Below, one piece after another: positions 35,807 through 44,176 of a DNA stretch of 64,000 nucleotides (the stretch's first letter is position 1; every line of letters starts with the position of its first letter). Position numbers and translations under genes: made by a program. Below the pieces are notes generated by a model. The model searched no databases. It saw only the letters and a list, made by a program, of their open reading frames with translations, and was not told the DNA's origin. The stretch lies in contig NZ_BMFW01000005.1 of assembly GCF_014639275.1 (NCBI RefSeq), forward strand, positions 186,001 through 250,000. Direction: 5' to 3'. This DNA is from Arthrobacter liuii. Its GTDB lineage: Bacteria; Actinomycetota; Actinomycetes; Actinomycetales; Micrococcaceae.

Positions 35807-37321
35807 ATGAGTATCGCTTCTTCGTCACCCGCCGCCGCCATCCCGCCCGTTACCGCCGAAACGCCCGTCAGGGTCCGTTTTTGCCCCTCACCCACGGGCA
35901 CCCCGCACGTCGGGCTGATCCGGACGGCCCTGTTCAACTGGGCCTACGCGCGGCACACCAAGGGCACGCTGGTGTTCCGGATCGAGGACACGGACGCGGC
36001 GCGTGACAGCGAGGAAAGCTACCACCAGCTGCTGGACGCGCTGAAGTGGCTGGGCATCGACTGGGACGAGGGCGTGGAGGTTGGCGGCCCGCACGAACCC
36101 TACCGGCAGTCCCAGCGCGGCGACATCTACCAGGACGTGATCAAGCGGCTGCATGAGGCCGGATTCATCTACGAATCCTTCTCCACCCCGGAGGAGATCG
36201 AGGCACGCCACCGTGCCGCCGGCCGCGACCCGAAGCTTGGCTACGACGGCTTTGACCGGCACCTGACGGATGAGCAGCTGGCACAGTACCGGGCAGAGGG
36301 CCGGCAGGCCGTCCTCCGCTTGCGCATGCCGGACGAGGACATCACCTTCACCGACCTGGTCCGTGGCGACATCACCTTCAAGGCCGGCTCCGTCCCCGAC
36401 TTTGCCGTGGTCCGGGCCAACGGAGCGCCGCTGTACACGCTGGTCAACCCCGTGGACGACGCGCTGATGGGCATCACGCACGTGCTTCGCGGCGAGGACC
36501 TCCTCAGTTCCACGCCGCGCCAGGTGGCCCTGTACCGTGCGCTGTACGCCATCGGCGTCGCCGAGTACATGCCGGAGTTCGGCCACCTGCCCTACGTCAT
36601 GGGCCAGGGCAACAAGAAGCTTTCCAAGCGGGACCCGGAGTCCAGCCTCTTCCTCCACCGCGAGCGGGGCTTCATTCCGGAAGGGCTGCTGAACTACCTG
36701 TCCCTGCTGGGCTGGTCGCTCAGCGCCGATGAGGACATCTTCACCGTTGATCAGCTCGTGGAGCATTTCGACATCCACGACGTCCTGGGCAACCCGGCGC
36801 GCTTCGACCTCAAGAAGGCCGAGGCCATCAACGGCACCCATGTCCGGATGCTCAAGCCCACGGTGTTCCGGGACCGGGTGGCCCACTACCTGCGCGAAGC
36901 CGGCCTGGTGGGGGAGATCCTGACCGACCGCGAGGAGGAGATCCTCACCGAAGCCGCCCCCCTGGTCCAGGAGCGCATCACCCTTCTGGGCGAAGCGCCC
37001 GACATGTTGGCGTTCCTGTTCAAGGCGGACGACGCCGTCGATATTGCCGATGACGCGCGCAAGGGCCTTCCGGCCAACCTCACCGAGGTGCTGGACGCCG
37101 CCCTTGCCGCCCTGGAACCACTGGACGATTGGACGGCGGAGGGCATCCAGGCTGCACTTAAGCAGGCACTCGTGGAAGACATGGGCATCAAGCCGCGGCT
37201 CGCCTTCGGCCCTGTGCGGACGGCTGTTTCCGGGCGACGGGTTTCGCCGCCGCTGTTTGAGTCCATGGTGATCCTGGGCAAGGAGTCCTCCCTGCGCCGG
37301 CTCCGCGCCTTCCGCGGCTGA
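35807..37321 (+). CDS. gltX: Glutamate--tRNA ligase
   Basis: A 504-residue class I synthetase. The HIGH-equivalent is [19 protein letters not shown], followed by [15 protein letters not shown]; the KMSKS-equivalent is [12 protein letters not shown]. The C-terminal anticodon-binding domain ends with [15 protein letters not shown]. Actinobacteria normally lack GlnRS, so this enzyme probably also charges tRNA-Gln with glutamate for GatCAB; tRNA-Gln and tRNA-Glu lie 2.7 kb downstream. A TAAAGT hexamer 10 bases before the ATG suggests a very short leader. The stop TGA overlaps the next start by one base. Confidence 0.97.
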   Translation: MSIASSSPAAAIPPVTAETPVRVRFCPSPTGTPHVGLIRTALFNWAYARHTKGTLVFRIEDTDAARDSEESYHQLLDALKWLGIDWDEGVEVGGPHEPYRQSQRGDIYQDVIKRLHEAGFIYESFSTPEEIEARHRAAGRDPKLGYDGFDRHLTDEQLAQYRAEGRQAVLRLRMPDEDITFTDLVRGDITFKAGSVPDFAVVRANGAPLYTLVNPVDDALMGITHVLRGEDLLSSTPRQVALYRALYAIGVAEYMPEFGHLPYVMGQGNKKLSKRDPESSLFLHRERGFIPEGLLNYLSLLGWSLSADEDIFTVDQLVEHFDIHDVLGNPARFDLKKAEAINGTHVRMLKPTVFRDRVAHYLREAGLVGEILTDREEEILTEAAPLVQERITLLGEAPDMLAFLFKADDAVDIADDARKGLPANLTEVLDAALAALEPLDDWTAEGIQAALKQALVEDMGIKPRLAFGPVRTAVSGRRVSPPLFESMVILGKESSLRRLRAFRG

Positions 37322-38061
37322 TGACGGCTCCCAGCGAAGCGGCACGCGCCGGCGGGCTGAAGACGCCTTTCGGACTGGTCCGGGGCATCCTGTTCGACAT
37401 CGACGACACCCTGGTTGACCTCGAATATTCGATGACCACCGCCCTGCGCGAGGTCAGCGAACACCTCCTGCCCAGCCTGGACCAGACCGGCTGGGAACGG
37501 TTCGGGCGCATCTTCACCCACGAAACCACGCACTACTACGACCGCTACCTGGCTGGCGAGCTGACGTTCAACGAACAGCGCCTGCTCAGGGGACGGGCAG
37601 CCCTGGGGCACTTCGGGGTTGAACTGGCCGACGGCGAAGAGTCCCGCCGGTGGCTGGCGGCCTACATGGAGAAGCAGCCCGCTTACGTGAAGCCATTTCC
37701 CGACGTGCTGCCACTGCTGGACCTCCTGGACACTGCAGGCATCCCCTATGGCGCAGTGAGCAACAACGTCCATGACTACCAGCGTGCCAAGCTCGACGGC
37801 GCCGGGCTGGACCGCATCACCCACCTGGTGGGCACCGACACGCTTGGCGTGGCCAAGCCAGACCCTGCCATGTACCTCGAAGGCGTCAGGCTCCTGGGCA
37901 CTGCCCCCGGGGAAACGCTCTATGTGGGCGACAACCGGCTGCTGGATGCGGAGGGTTCGACGGCGGCGGGCCTGGTGGGCGTTTGGCTCAACCGGGTGGG
38001 TGAGGTCGTGGAAGGTTTCGAGGGCGGCATGGTGGCTTCCCTGGAGGAACTGCTGCAGTAG
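37321..38061 (+). CDS. HAD family hydrolase (phosphatase-like)
   Basis: A 246-residue haloacid-dehalogenase phosphatase of the class with an alpha-helical cap. Motif I is LFDIDDTLVDLE (nucleophile Asp), motif II the Ser in YGAVSNNVHD, motif III the Lys in GVAKPDPAMY and motif IV the GDN in TLYVGDNRLLDA. It is translationally coupled to gltX (TGATG). A phosphate-ester substrate is expected but cannot be named; no link to tRNA charging is shown. Confidence 0.9.
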   Translation: MTAPSEAARAGGLKTPFGLVRGILFDIDDTLVDLEYSMTTALREVSEHLLPSLDQTGWERFGRIFTHETTHYYDRYLAGELTFNEQRLLRGRAALGHFGVELADGEESRRWLAAYMEKQPAYVKPFPDVLPLLDLLDTAGIPYGAVSNNVHDYQRAKLDGAGLDRITHLVGTDTLGVAKPDPAMYLEGVRLLGTAPGETLYVGDNRLLDAEGSTAAGLVGVWLNRVGEVVEGFEGGMVASLEELLQ

Positions 38062-38074
38062 GAACCACCCCGCA

Positions 38075-38108
38075 GTGGCCGCGGCCCTCCTTTGAGGACC
38101 GCGGTCAC
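38075..38108. terminator. Bidirectional terminator between convergent genes
   Basis: GTGGCCGCGG and CCGCGGTCAC form a 10-pair stem (one G-U) with an inner TCCT/AGGA stem. It lies 14 bases after the HAD stop and 25 bases beyond the stop of the opposing gene at 38133. Confidence 0.75.
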
Positions 38109-38132
38109 CGAGTGGACGCCGGTGCTCCCGCG

Positions 38133-39683
38133 TCAGGCCGCTACGGGACGCAGGGCACGCCGGCGGAGGACCAGGTAGGCAGCGACGGCGGCGGAAACCA
38201 GCAGTGCCACCAGCAGCAGTGCGATTAGGGGGTTGTCCAGCCAGGACGACGGCGACACGGCCGCCACCTTCGTGTGCAGCTCTTCCGTCCCGGCGGCGAT
38301 CCTGGCGTTGCCGTCCGCCAGTTTGCCGGCGCCGTCGGCCAGTCTGCCCGAACCATTGTCCAGCTTGCCGTTTCCCTCAGCCAGCTGTCCGGTGCCGTCA
38401 GCGAGCTGGGCGGACCCTGACTGCAGCTGGCCGGTTCCGCCGGTGAGCCTGACGGTGCCGTCCGAGAGCGCCTGCGTTCCGGCCAGCAGGCCTGGGTTCG
38501 CCGGATCGCCGTCGCCGTTGATGCCGGCGCTGAGCCTGGTGGTGCCGTCCTGGAGGTTGTTGGCTGCGTAGATCAGGCCGGGGTGGTCCGGGTCGCCCGG
38601 CACACCGTCCATTCCCACCCGGATTTTCGCGGTGCCCTCAGCCAGCATGGAAGTGCCCAGCACCACGCCGGGGTTCTGCGGGTCCGTTGAGTTGAGCTTT
38701 TGTGCCAAGGTGGCGAACCCTGCCTTCAGCCGCCCCGCGCCGTCATCCAGCTGGCCGGCTCCCGTGTTCAGCTTGCCGGTCCCGGCCTTCAACTGCCCCG
38801 CGCCGTCGTTCAGCTTTGCCGCTCCCGCGTCGAGCTGCGCTGCCCCTGCGTAGGCCCGGCGGCCGCCGTCGGCCAGCTTGGCAATCTGGTCCTTGATCAC
38901 GGTGAGTGGAACCAGCCCCTGGGGTCCGTTCGCCGCCGCTTCAAGCTGGTCCAACCCCTGGCTGAGCGCGGCGAGCCCGTCGCCCTTGGTGGGATCGTTG
39001 CCTGCGCCGGGGTAACCCTTCAACTGGCCTGTTCCATTCTTCAAGGCCGTAGTCCCGGCGCTCAGGGCAGTGGCGCCTGCGTCGAGTTGCCCGGCGCCGG
39101 CAGCCAGTTGGCCTGTCCCTGCTGCAAGCTGCCCCGCGCCGTCGGCTAGGTTATCCGGCGCGGTTCCGGAAGCCGTAGGGGTCAGGGCCGCGGAAAGAGC
39201 GACGGCGCCCGCCTGAAGCTTCCGGGCGCCGTCATCCACTTGGTAAACGCCCGGGACGAGTTTGTTCAGGACGTCATTCTGCAGCTTGCTGGTACCGGCA
39301 TGCAGCTTGTCCACTCCTGGCGCGAGCTGGTCGCGCACTCCGGAGAAGATCCTGCCGGCGCCGGACTGCAGGGCCGTGGCCCCGGCATTCAGTTCAGAGC
39401 TGCCGTCCTTGACCTTGACCGCGCCGTCCTTCACCTGCACCGCGCCCTTGTTCGCTGCGCCGGCACCCGTGGCGAGCTGACCCGAGCCGTCCTTGAGCTG
39501 GGCAGCACCGGCAGCGGCCTGTTCGGCTCCGTCCATCAACTGGGCGGCGCCATTGGAGATCTGGCCCGTGAGGTAGGTGTAAAAGGCAAGGAAAAGGGTC
39601 AGTAACAGGGACAGGGCAATGATTGCTATGGACTGGGACCGGGGTCTGGGCGTGGCTGCTGTGCGGGTTGTCAACGCTGACAC
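38133..39683 (-). CDS. Two-TM protein with long heptad-repeat ectodomain (YhgE/Pip-like)
   Basis: A 516-residue protein with one membrane helix near each end (about 19-40 and 484-508) and, between them, some 430 residues built from imperfect seven-residue units of the form x-G-A/T-x-x-L-x (for example DGAGQLAAGTGQL, NTGAGQLDDGAGRL). The repeats match the extracellular part of YhgE/Pip phage-infection proteins and MmpL-linked accessory proteins, but the six-helix ABC2-type membrane domain of full Pip is missing. Three small inserts carry D/N-P-rich loops (STDPQNPGV, GVPGDPDHPGL, NGDGDPANPGL). It is probably a long coiled or solenoid structure outside the membrane. A GTTAC-type inverted repeat lies upstream. 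Confidence 0.75.
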   Translation of the reverse strand: MSALTTRTAATPRPRSQSIAIIALSLLLTLFLAFYTYLTGQISNGAAQLMDGAEQAAAGAAQLKDGSGQLATGAGAANKGAVQVKDGAVKVKDGSSELNAGATALQSGAGRIFSGVRDQLAPGVDKLHAGTSKLQNDVLNKLVPGVYQVDDGARKLQAGAVALSAALTPTASGTAPDNLADGAGQLAAGTGQLAAGAGQLDAGATALSAGTTALKNGTGQLKGYPGAGNDPTKGDGLAALSQGLDQLEAAANGPQGLVPLTVIKDQIAKLADGGRRAYAGAAQLDAGAAKLNDGAGQLKAGTGKLNTGAGQLDDGAGRLKAGFATLAQKLNSTDPQNPGVVLGTSMLAEGTAKIRVGMDGVPGDPDHPGLIYAANNLQDGTTRLSAGINGDGDPANPGLLAGTQALSDGTVRLTGGTGQLQSGSAQLADGTGQLAEGNGKLDNGSGRLADGAGKLADGNARIAAGTEELHTKVAAVSPSSWLDNPLIALLLVALLVSAAVAAYLVLRRRALRPVAA

Positions 39684-39892
39684 TTCCTAACTTTCCGCCG
39701 GACGACGCTGCCCGGGGGCGAAAACCGTGGGTGGTAAGGCGTTCCCATTTCCTCGTGGGTGCCCGCATGGGCGGGACAGGGAGATTGTTACTGATGGGTA
39801 ACTTACTCGAGAGTAACCACATGACTGGAAGGTGGGCAAGGGTTTGGGCGGATTGGTCCGTGCGACTGGCCCGCGCCTCCACCGATCCCGAT
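39684..39892 (-). promoter_or_regulatory. Operator region of the heptad-repeat gene
   Basis: No gene is seen here. The stretch 39787-39817 holds two adjacent inverted repeats: GTTAC-6-GTAAC (39787-39802) and TTACTC-2-GAGTAA (39803-39816). Together they give four related half-sites in 31 bases, about 105 bases upstream of the minus-strand gene. Sites of this shape are typical of TetR-family repressors, which often control YhgE/Pip genes, but no TetR gene is adjacent. Confidence 0.6.
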
Positions 39893-39921
39893 TTGTGCGA
39901 GCCGAAAGTCTCGGGTAAAGT
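39893..39921 (+). promoter_or_regulatory. Probable promoter of the tRNA-Gln/tRNA-Glu pair
   Basis: TTGTGC (39893-39898) and TAAAGT (39916-39921) are 17 bases apart, about 65 bases upstream of tRNA-Gln. Spacing and hexamers fit a housekeeping sigma factor. Confidence 0.5.
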
Positions 39922-39985
39922 AATTTCTCGTGCTGAGGCGCACGGAGCAGGGAAAATGCCCTGAAAACCGGCCCGAAAGTACCAT

Positions 39986-40057
39986 TGGGATATGGTGTAA
40001 TTGGCAACACTACGGTTTCTGGTACCGTCATTCTAGGTTCGAGTCCTGGTATCCCAG
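39986..40057 (+). tRNA. tRNA-Gln (anticodon CUG)
   Basis: The acceptor stem is TGGGATA paired with TATCCCA, starting with the U1-A72 pair typical of tRNA-Gln. The anticodon stem ACGGT/ACCGT encloses TTCTGGT with anticodon CTG (codon CAG). The T arm is CTAGGTTCGAGTCCTGG. Length is 72 bases, discriminator G, and CCA is not encoded. Confidence 0.96.
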
Positions 40058-40185
40058 CTCTGGTTTGAAGGTTGAATTCAGCCGCAAACCAGCAGGTGTC
40101 GACTCGGTTATCCGATTTGAAACCACAGCAGAGTGTGTGAAATACTCACTGAGCTTGCGCAGCGGAAACGCTGCTCGAAGTACAC

Positions 40186-40261
40186 GGCCCCATCGTATAG
40201 CGGCCTAGTACGCTGCCCTCTCACGGCGGTAACGCGGGTTCGAATCCCGCTGGGGTCACCA
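40186..40261 (+). tRNA. tRNA-Glu (anticodon CUC)
   Basis: The acceptor stem is GGCCCCA paired with TGGGGTC (one G-U). The anticodon loop CTCTCAC gives anticodon CTC (codon GAG), and the T arm is GCGGGTTCGAATCCCGC. The body is 40186-40258 with discriminator A, and CCA is encoded at 40259-40261, unlike the other tRNAs here. It follows tRNA-Gln by 128 bases. Confidence 0.96.
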
Positions 40262-40266
40262 TCGAA

Positions 40267-40298
40267 ATGGTCCCGGGCAACAGCCCGGGGCCATTTTT
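40267..40298 (+). terminator. Rho-independent terminator after tRNA-Glu
   Basis: ATGGTCCCGGGC pairs with GCCCGGGGCCAT (one G-U) around loop AACA, followed by a run of five T residues. It lies 5 bases after tRNA-Glu. Confidence 0.92.
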
Positions 40299-40522
40299 GT
40301 TTTCTCAGTTTCTGGAATCTCCCCGCTGAATGGACAGAACCCCTCATCGTTACGCGGGGAGTTGGCTCCCCGCGGGGGAATTTCCAGCTCTTGCCGACTC
40401 GCCGCGGCGGGCGCTTCATTGCAGCAGGAGCTGGTGGTGGAACCCGTGGAGCGGGAGATTGCCAGGCTGGGGGCATTCAACAAAGCACTGAAGAAAGCTG
40501 GTCCGGCATAAAGGGCTGTCGA
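40299..40522 (+). other. Intergenic stretch with a possible short gene remnant
   Basis: No start codon with a good context is seen. From about 40420 to 40512 the plus strand reads QQELVVEPVEREIARL and continues GAFNKALKKAGPA to a TAA stop. This has the look of an amphipathic C-terminal helix, but the frame has no clear upstream domain or start. It may be the tail of a lost gene or chance. Confidence 0.25.
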
Positions 40523-41068
40523 TCAGCCCGCTGCCAGGGCCCGCGCGGCGTCGCCGACCTTTATTAACGTGCGCAGGTTGCGGGTGGTGGTGGCGGCTTT
40601 GAACTTCGCCTTGGCACTGATCTTGCTGAACGGACTGTCCAGGGTTCCGCCCACGGGGGCCAGCCAGGCAAGCGCCTCCGGCCCCAGCCGCTGCTGGTCC
40701 TGGCGTTCCAGGGCTGCCCCGGCCGCCTCCAGTTCATCAAGGACAGCGGTGTCCGAGGAGAGGGTGATGTAGGTGTGGGTGGCCTTATTGTCTTCAGGGT
40801 AGGGACAGGCATCCACCAGGCCGGCCACCCTCCCGGCCTCCAGGACCACCACCCATGCCTCGTAGCCGAAGGCTGCGCGGAGGCACTTTTCGCACTCCTG
40901 CTTGACGCCTGCCGCGTCCAGGCTGCTGGAGAGCACCACGTTCCCACTGGCCAACAGGGTTGTCGCGTCCAGGAAACCGCAGCTCTTCAGCGCGTCCCGA
41001 AGGTCCGCCATTTTGATATTGATTCCGCCCACATTGATGCCGCGGAGGAACACTGCATAGCTGCCCAT
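40523..41068 (-). CDS. DUF1697 domain-containing protein
   Basis: A 181-residue cytoplasmic protein matching DUF1697: YAVFLRGINVGGINIKMADLRDAL at the N-terminus, TTLLASGNVVLSS (the S-GNV-F/L-S hallmark), the central AFGYEAWVVV, and the C-terminal SKISAKAKFKAATTTRNLRTLIKVGDAA with T-x-RN. No biochemical function is established for the family. The ATG at 41068 begins two residues before the conserved start; a GTG at 41074 is the alternative. It converges on nothing nearby and ends before a gene-free stretch. Confidence 0.88.
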   Translation of the reverse strand: MGSYAVFLRGINVGGINIKMADLRDALKSCGFLDATTLLASGNVVLSSSLDAAGVKQECEKCLRAAFGYEAWVVVLEAGRVAGLVDACPYPEDNKATHTYITLSSDTAVLDELEAAGAALERQDQQRLGPEALAWLAPVGGTLDSPFSKISAKAKFKAATTTRNLRTLIKVGDAARALAAG

Positions 41069-41110
41069 GGGCACAGCCTAGCGGCCTGGGCAGCCGCCGG
41101 CCGGAAAACC

Positions 41111-41830
41111 CTAGTCGTTGTTCTTGCGCAGCGCCTCGGTCAGGATGCGTCCTGCATTGCAGACCACTTCCGCGTGCAGGCGTCCCGGCTGGCGGGTCAG
41201 GCGCTCGATGGGACCGGAAATGGAGACGGCGGCAATCACCCTGCCGGACGGACCACGCACGGGTGCCGAGACTGACGCGACCCCCGGCTCACGTTCGCCC
41301 AGGCTCTGTCCCCAGCCCCGGCGTCGTACTCCTGCCAGGACGGTGGGCGTGAAGCGGGCGGACTGCAGGCCCTCAAGGAGCCGGTCGTGGTCCTCCCAGG
41401 CGAGCAGGACCTGGGCAGCGGAGCCTGCCTTCATGGACAGCTGCGTGCCCACGGGGATGGTGTCGCGCAGGCCAATGGGGCGCTCAGCCGACGCGACGCA
41501 CACGCGCCAGTCGCCCTGGCGCCGGAAGATCTGGGCGCTTTCGCCGGTGGCGTCGCGCAGCTGCATGAGGACGGGCCCTGCGGAGGCGATCAGTCGGTCC
41601 TCGCCGGCGGCAGAGGCGAGTTCAACGAGCCTGCTGCCAAGCACGAACCGGCCCTGGATGTCGCGGCTGACCAGCCGGTGGTGGACCAGTGCCAGGGCGA
41701 GGCGGTGGACAGTTGGCCGGGCCAGGCCTGTAGCGGCCACCAGCTGCGCCAGCGTGGTGGGTCCCGCCTCAAGGGCATCGAGTACCTGGGCCGCTTTGTC
41801 AATGACACCGACTCCACTAGAATTGTCCAT
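41111..41830 (-). CDS. ltbR: IclR family transcriptional regulator (LtbR/NdgR type)
   Basis: A 239-residue IclR regulator: N-terminal winged helix (SGVGVIDKAAQVLDALEAGPTTLAQLV, recognition helix ATGLARPTVHRLALAL) and a C-terminal effector domain from about residue 75. It is divergent from leuCD with 113 bases between starts. This arrangement and the sequence match LtbR of corynebacteria and NdgR of Streptomyces, which control leuCD, leuB and other amino acid genes. The ATG at 41830 gives the conserved N-terminus; the open frame runs upstream to 41980 but has no family match. The effector is not readable. Confidence 0.88.
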   Translation of the reverse strand: MDNSSGVGVIDKAAQVLDALEAGPTTLAQLVAATGLARPTVHRLALALVHHRLVSRDIQGRFVLGSRLVELASAAGEDRLIASAGPVLMQLRDATGESAQIFRRQGDWRVCVASAERPIGLRDTIPVGTQLSMKAGSAAQVLLAWEDHDRLLEGLQSARFTPTVLAGVRRRGWGQSLGEREPGVASVSAPVRGPSGRVIAAVSISGPIERLTRQPGRLHAEVVCNAGRILTEALRKNND

Positions 41831-41835
41831 GTAAT

Positions 41836-41855
41836 GATATTGCCGTCTCAATATC
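41836..41855. promoter_or_regulatory. Inverted repeat between ltbR and leuC, probable LtbR operator
   Basis: GATATTG (41836-41842) and CAATATC (41849-41855) form a perfect 7-base inverted repeat with a 6-base spacer, 5 bases from the ltbR start and 88 bases upstream of leuC. The position suits autoregulation and control of leuCD by the divergent IclR protein. Binding is inferred. Confidence 0.6.
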
Positions 41856-41943
41856 TGAGATGCAAATCTTTCGGCTGGCGCAGTGCGGAGCCGTCCTGAT
41901 TCAGTTGGACTCATCAGCCACACAGCAGTGAAGGGAGATGGCC

Positions 41944-43416
41944 ATGGCAAAGACATTGGCCGAGAAAGTCTGGGACGCACACGTGGTGCGCAAAGGTGAC
42001 GGCGATGGTGCCAACGCCCAGCCAGACCTTCTGTTCATCGACCTCCACCTGGTCCACGAAGTCACGTCCCCGCAGGCGTTCGAAGGCCTGCGGCTGGCCG
42101 GGCGAAAGCTCCGCCGGCCGGACTTGACCATCGCCACCGAGGACCACAACACTCCCACCCTGGACATCGACAAGCCCATTGCCGACCTCACCAGCCGTAC
42201 CCAGATCCAGACCCTGCGCAACAACTGCGCGGAGTTCGGTGTCCGCCTGCACAGCCTGGGCGACGCCGAGCAGGGGATTGTCCACGTTGTGGGTCCACAG
42301 CTGGGCCTCACCCAGCCGGGCATGACCGTTGTGTGCGGCGACTCGCACACCTCCACCCACGGCGCTTTCGGGGCCTTGGCCATGGGCATTGGCACCTCCG
42401 AGGTGGAACATGTCATGGCCACCCAGACCCTGTCGCTGAAGCCGTTCAAGACCATGGCCATCAACGTCGAGGGCACCCTTCGCCCCGGGGTCACCGCCAA
42501 GGACATTATCCTCGCCGTGATTGCCAAGATCGGCACCGGCGGCGGCCAGGGCTACGTCCTGGAATACCGCGGCTCCGCCATCCGGGCACTGTCGATGGAA
42601 GCGCGGATGACCATCTGCAACATGTCCATCGAAGCCGGCGCCCGTGCCGGCATGGTGGCGCCGGACCAGACCACCTACGACTACATGGAGGGGCGCCCGC
42701 ACGCGCCGGAGGGCGCTGAGTGGGACGCCGCCGTCGAATACTGGAACACGCTGAAGACCGACGAAGACGCCACCTTCGACGTCGAGGTGGACCTGGACGC
42801 GGACACGCTGGAGCCGTTCGTCACCTGGGGCACCAACCCCGGCCAGGGCGTATCCCTGTCCCAGTCCGTGCCGTCCCCCGAGGACTTCGGTGACGAAAAC
42901 GCCAAGGCCGCGGCCGAGCGTGCCCTGCAGTACATGGGCCTCGAGGCCGGCACGCCGATGAAGGACATCCGCGTTGACACCGTTTTCCTCGGTTCCTGCA
43001 CCAACTCCCGGATTGAGGACCTGCGCGCGGCGGCGGACATCATCCGCGGCCGGGAAAAGGACCCGCAGGTCCGCATGCTGGTGGTGCCCGGCTCGGCCCG
43101 CGTCCGGCTCGAGGCCGAGGCGGAGGGGCTGGACCGTGTATTCAAGGATTTCGGCGCCGAATGGCGGTTTGCCGGCTGCTCGATGTGCCTGGGCATGAAC
43201 CCGGACCAGCTGGAACCGGGAGAGCGGTGCGCTTCCACCTCAAACCGCAACTTCGAAGGACGCCAGGGCAAGGGCGGCCGGACCCACCTCGTTTCCCCGG
43301 TGGTGGCGGCAGCCACTGCAGTGCGCGGCACGCTCAGCTCGCCGTCGGACCTTGAACCGGCTCCCGAGCCGGTGGTTGAACCTGTCGAAACCCCTTCCGC
43401 CAGCCACGCAGCCTAG
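41944..43416 (+). CDS. leuC: 3-isopropylmalate dehydratase, large subunit
   Basis: A 490-residue aconitase-family subunit carrying the [4Fe-4S] cluster; with LeuD it isomerises 2- to 3-isopropylmalate. Substrate and cluster motifs: [39 protein letters not shown], and [13 protein letters not shown] with the paired cluster cysteines. The C-terminus has an extra tail of about 25 residues ([20 protein letters not shown]) not needed for the fold. I chose the ATG at 41944, 8 bases after AAGGGAG; the ATG at 41938 is too close to that site. leuD follows after 9 bases. Confidence 0.96.
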   Translation: MAKTLAEKVWDAHVVRKGDGDGANAQPDLLFIDLHLVHEVTSPQAFEGLRLAGRKLRRPDLTIATEDHNTPTLDIDKPIADLTSRTQIQTLRNNCAEFGVRLHSLGDAEQGIVHVVGPQLGLTQPGMTVVCGDSHTSTHGAFGALAMGIGTSEVEHVMATQTLSLKPFKTMAINVEGTLRPGVTAKDIILAVIAKIGTGGGQGYVLEYRGSAIRALSMEARMTICNMSIEAGARAGMVAPDQTTYDYMEGRPHAPEGAEWDAAVEYWNTLKTDEDATFDVEVDLDADTLEPFVTWGTNPGQGVSLSQSVPSPEDFGDENAKAAAERALQYMGLEAGTPMKDIRVDTVFLGSCTNSRIEDLRAAADIIRGREKDPQVRMLVVPGSARVRLEAEAEGLDRVFKDFGAEWRFAGCSMCLGMNPDQLEPGERCASTSNRNFEGRQGKGGRTHLVSPVVAAATAVRGTLSSPSDLEPAPEPVVEPVETPSASHAA

Positions 43417-43425
43417 GACAACACC

Positions 43426-44028
43426 ATGGAAAAGTTCACCAAGCACACCGGCGTTGGCGTCCCGCTGCGCCAGAGCAACGTCGACACCGACCAGATCATC
43501 CCCGCGGTGTACCTCAAGCGCATCACCCGGACCGGCTTCGAGGACGCCCTGTTCTCCGCCTGGCGCAAGGACCCCTCCTTCATCCTGAACCAGGAACCGT
43601 TCAACGCCGGTTCCGTGCTCGTGGCCGGCCCGGACTTCGGTACCGGATCCTCCCGCGAGCACGCGGTGTGGGCCCTGAAGGACTACGGTTTCAAGGCCGT
43701 GCTCTCCTCCCGGTTCGCCGATATCTTCCGGGGCAACTCCGGAAAGCAGGGACTGTTGGCCGCGCAGGTGGCCCAGGATGACATCGAGCTCATCTGGAAG
43801 GAACTCGAGAACGCGCCGGGCACCCAGGTCACGGTGGACCTCGAGTCCAAGACCGTGGTCTGCGGCAACATCGTGGCGCCGTTCGAGATCGACGACTACA
43901 CCCGCTGGAGGCTCCTGGAGGGCCTGGACGACATCGGGCTGACCCTGCAGCACGAATCCGACATCACGGCCTACGAGGCGACCCGTCCCAGCTTCAAGCC
44001 CAAGACCCTGCCGGCAAAGCTTTCCTAG
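43426..44028 (+). CDS. leuD: 3-isopropylmalate dehydratase, small subunit
   Basis: A 200-residue swivel-domain subunit of the LeuCD complex. It shows [22 protein letters not shown] at the N-terminus, the substrate-binding [17 protein letters not shown], and the [11 protein letters not shown] loop. It is the last gene of leuCD, 9 bases after leuC, and a GC-rich hairpin follows at 44046-44082. Length is normal. Confidence 0.96.
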   Translation: MEKFTKHTGVGVPLRQSNVDTDQIIPAVYLKRITRTGFEDALFSAWRKDPSFILNQEPFNAGSVLVAGPDFGTGSSREHAVWALKDYGFKAVLSSRFADIFRGNSGKQGLLAAQVAQDDIELIWKELENAPGTQVTVDLESKTVVCGNIVAPFEIDDYTRWRLLEGLDDIGLTLQHESDITAYEATRPSFKPKTLPAKLS

Positions 44029-44045
44029 CCCAGGGGCCATCATTC

Positions 44046-44082
44046 CGGCGGCGGGCGCCGGTCCCGCCACGCCCCGCCGCCG
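44046..44082 (+). terminator. Hairpin terminator after leuD
   Basis: CGGCGGCGGGC pairs with GCCCCGCCGCCG with one bulged base and a 14-base loop, 17 bases after the leuD stop. No T-run follows. Confidence 0.6.
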
Positions 44083-44093
44083 TCGCCCCTTAT

Positions 44094-44122
44094 TTCGGTT
44101 CGGTAACGCGACCTCCTATGCT
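44094..44122 (+). promoter_or_regulatory. Probable murA promoter
   Basis: TTCGGT (44094-44099) and TATGCT (44117-44122) are 17 bases apart, 55 bases upstream of the murA ATG. The leader contains a GAGGAAA ribosome binding region shortly before the start. Confidence 0.45.
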
Positions 44123-44176
44123 TGGTTGGAGCCTTTGCAAGGTTTTGGGGGCTAGTGATCGTGAGGAAACCGGTAT

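Noticed and set aside
38133..39683. Short repeats that might be a CRISPR array or DNA-level tandem repeat
   Set aside because: The repetition is at the seven-residue protein level (21 bases, degenerate) with no constant DNA repeat and no spacers; the frame is intact throughout.
40133..40567. 144-residue open frame across tRNA-Glu and the following terminator
   Set aside because: It spans a tRNA and a hairpin with T-run, and its codons show no coding character; only its last part hints at a remnant in another frame.
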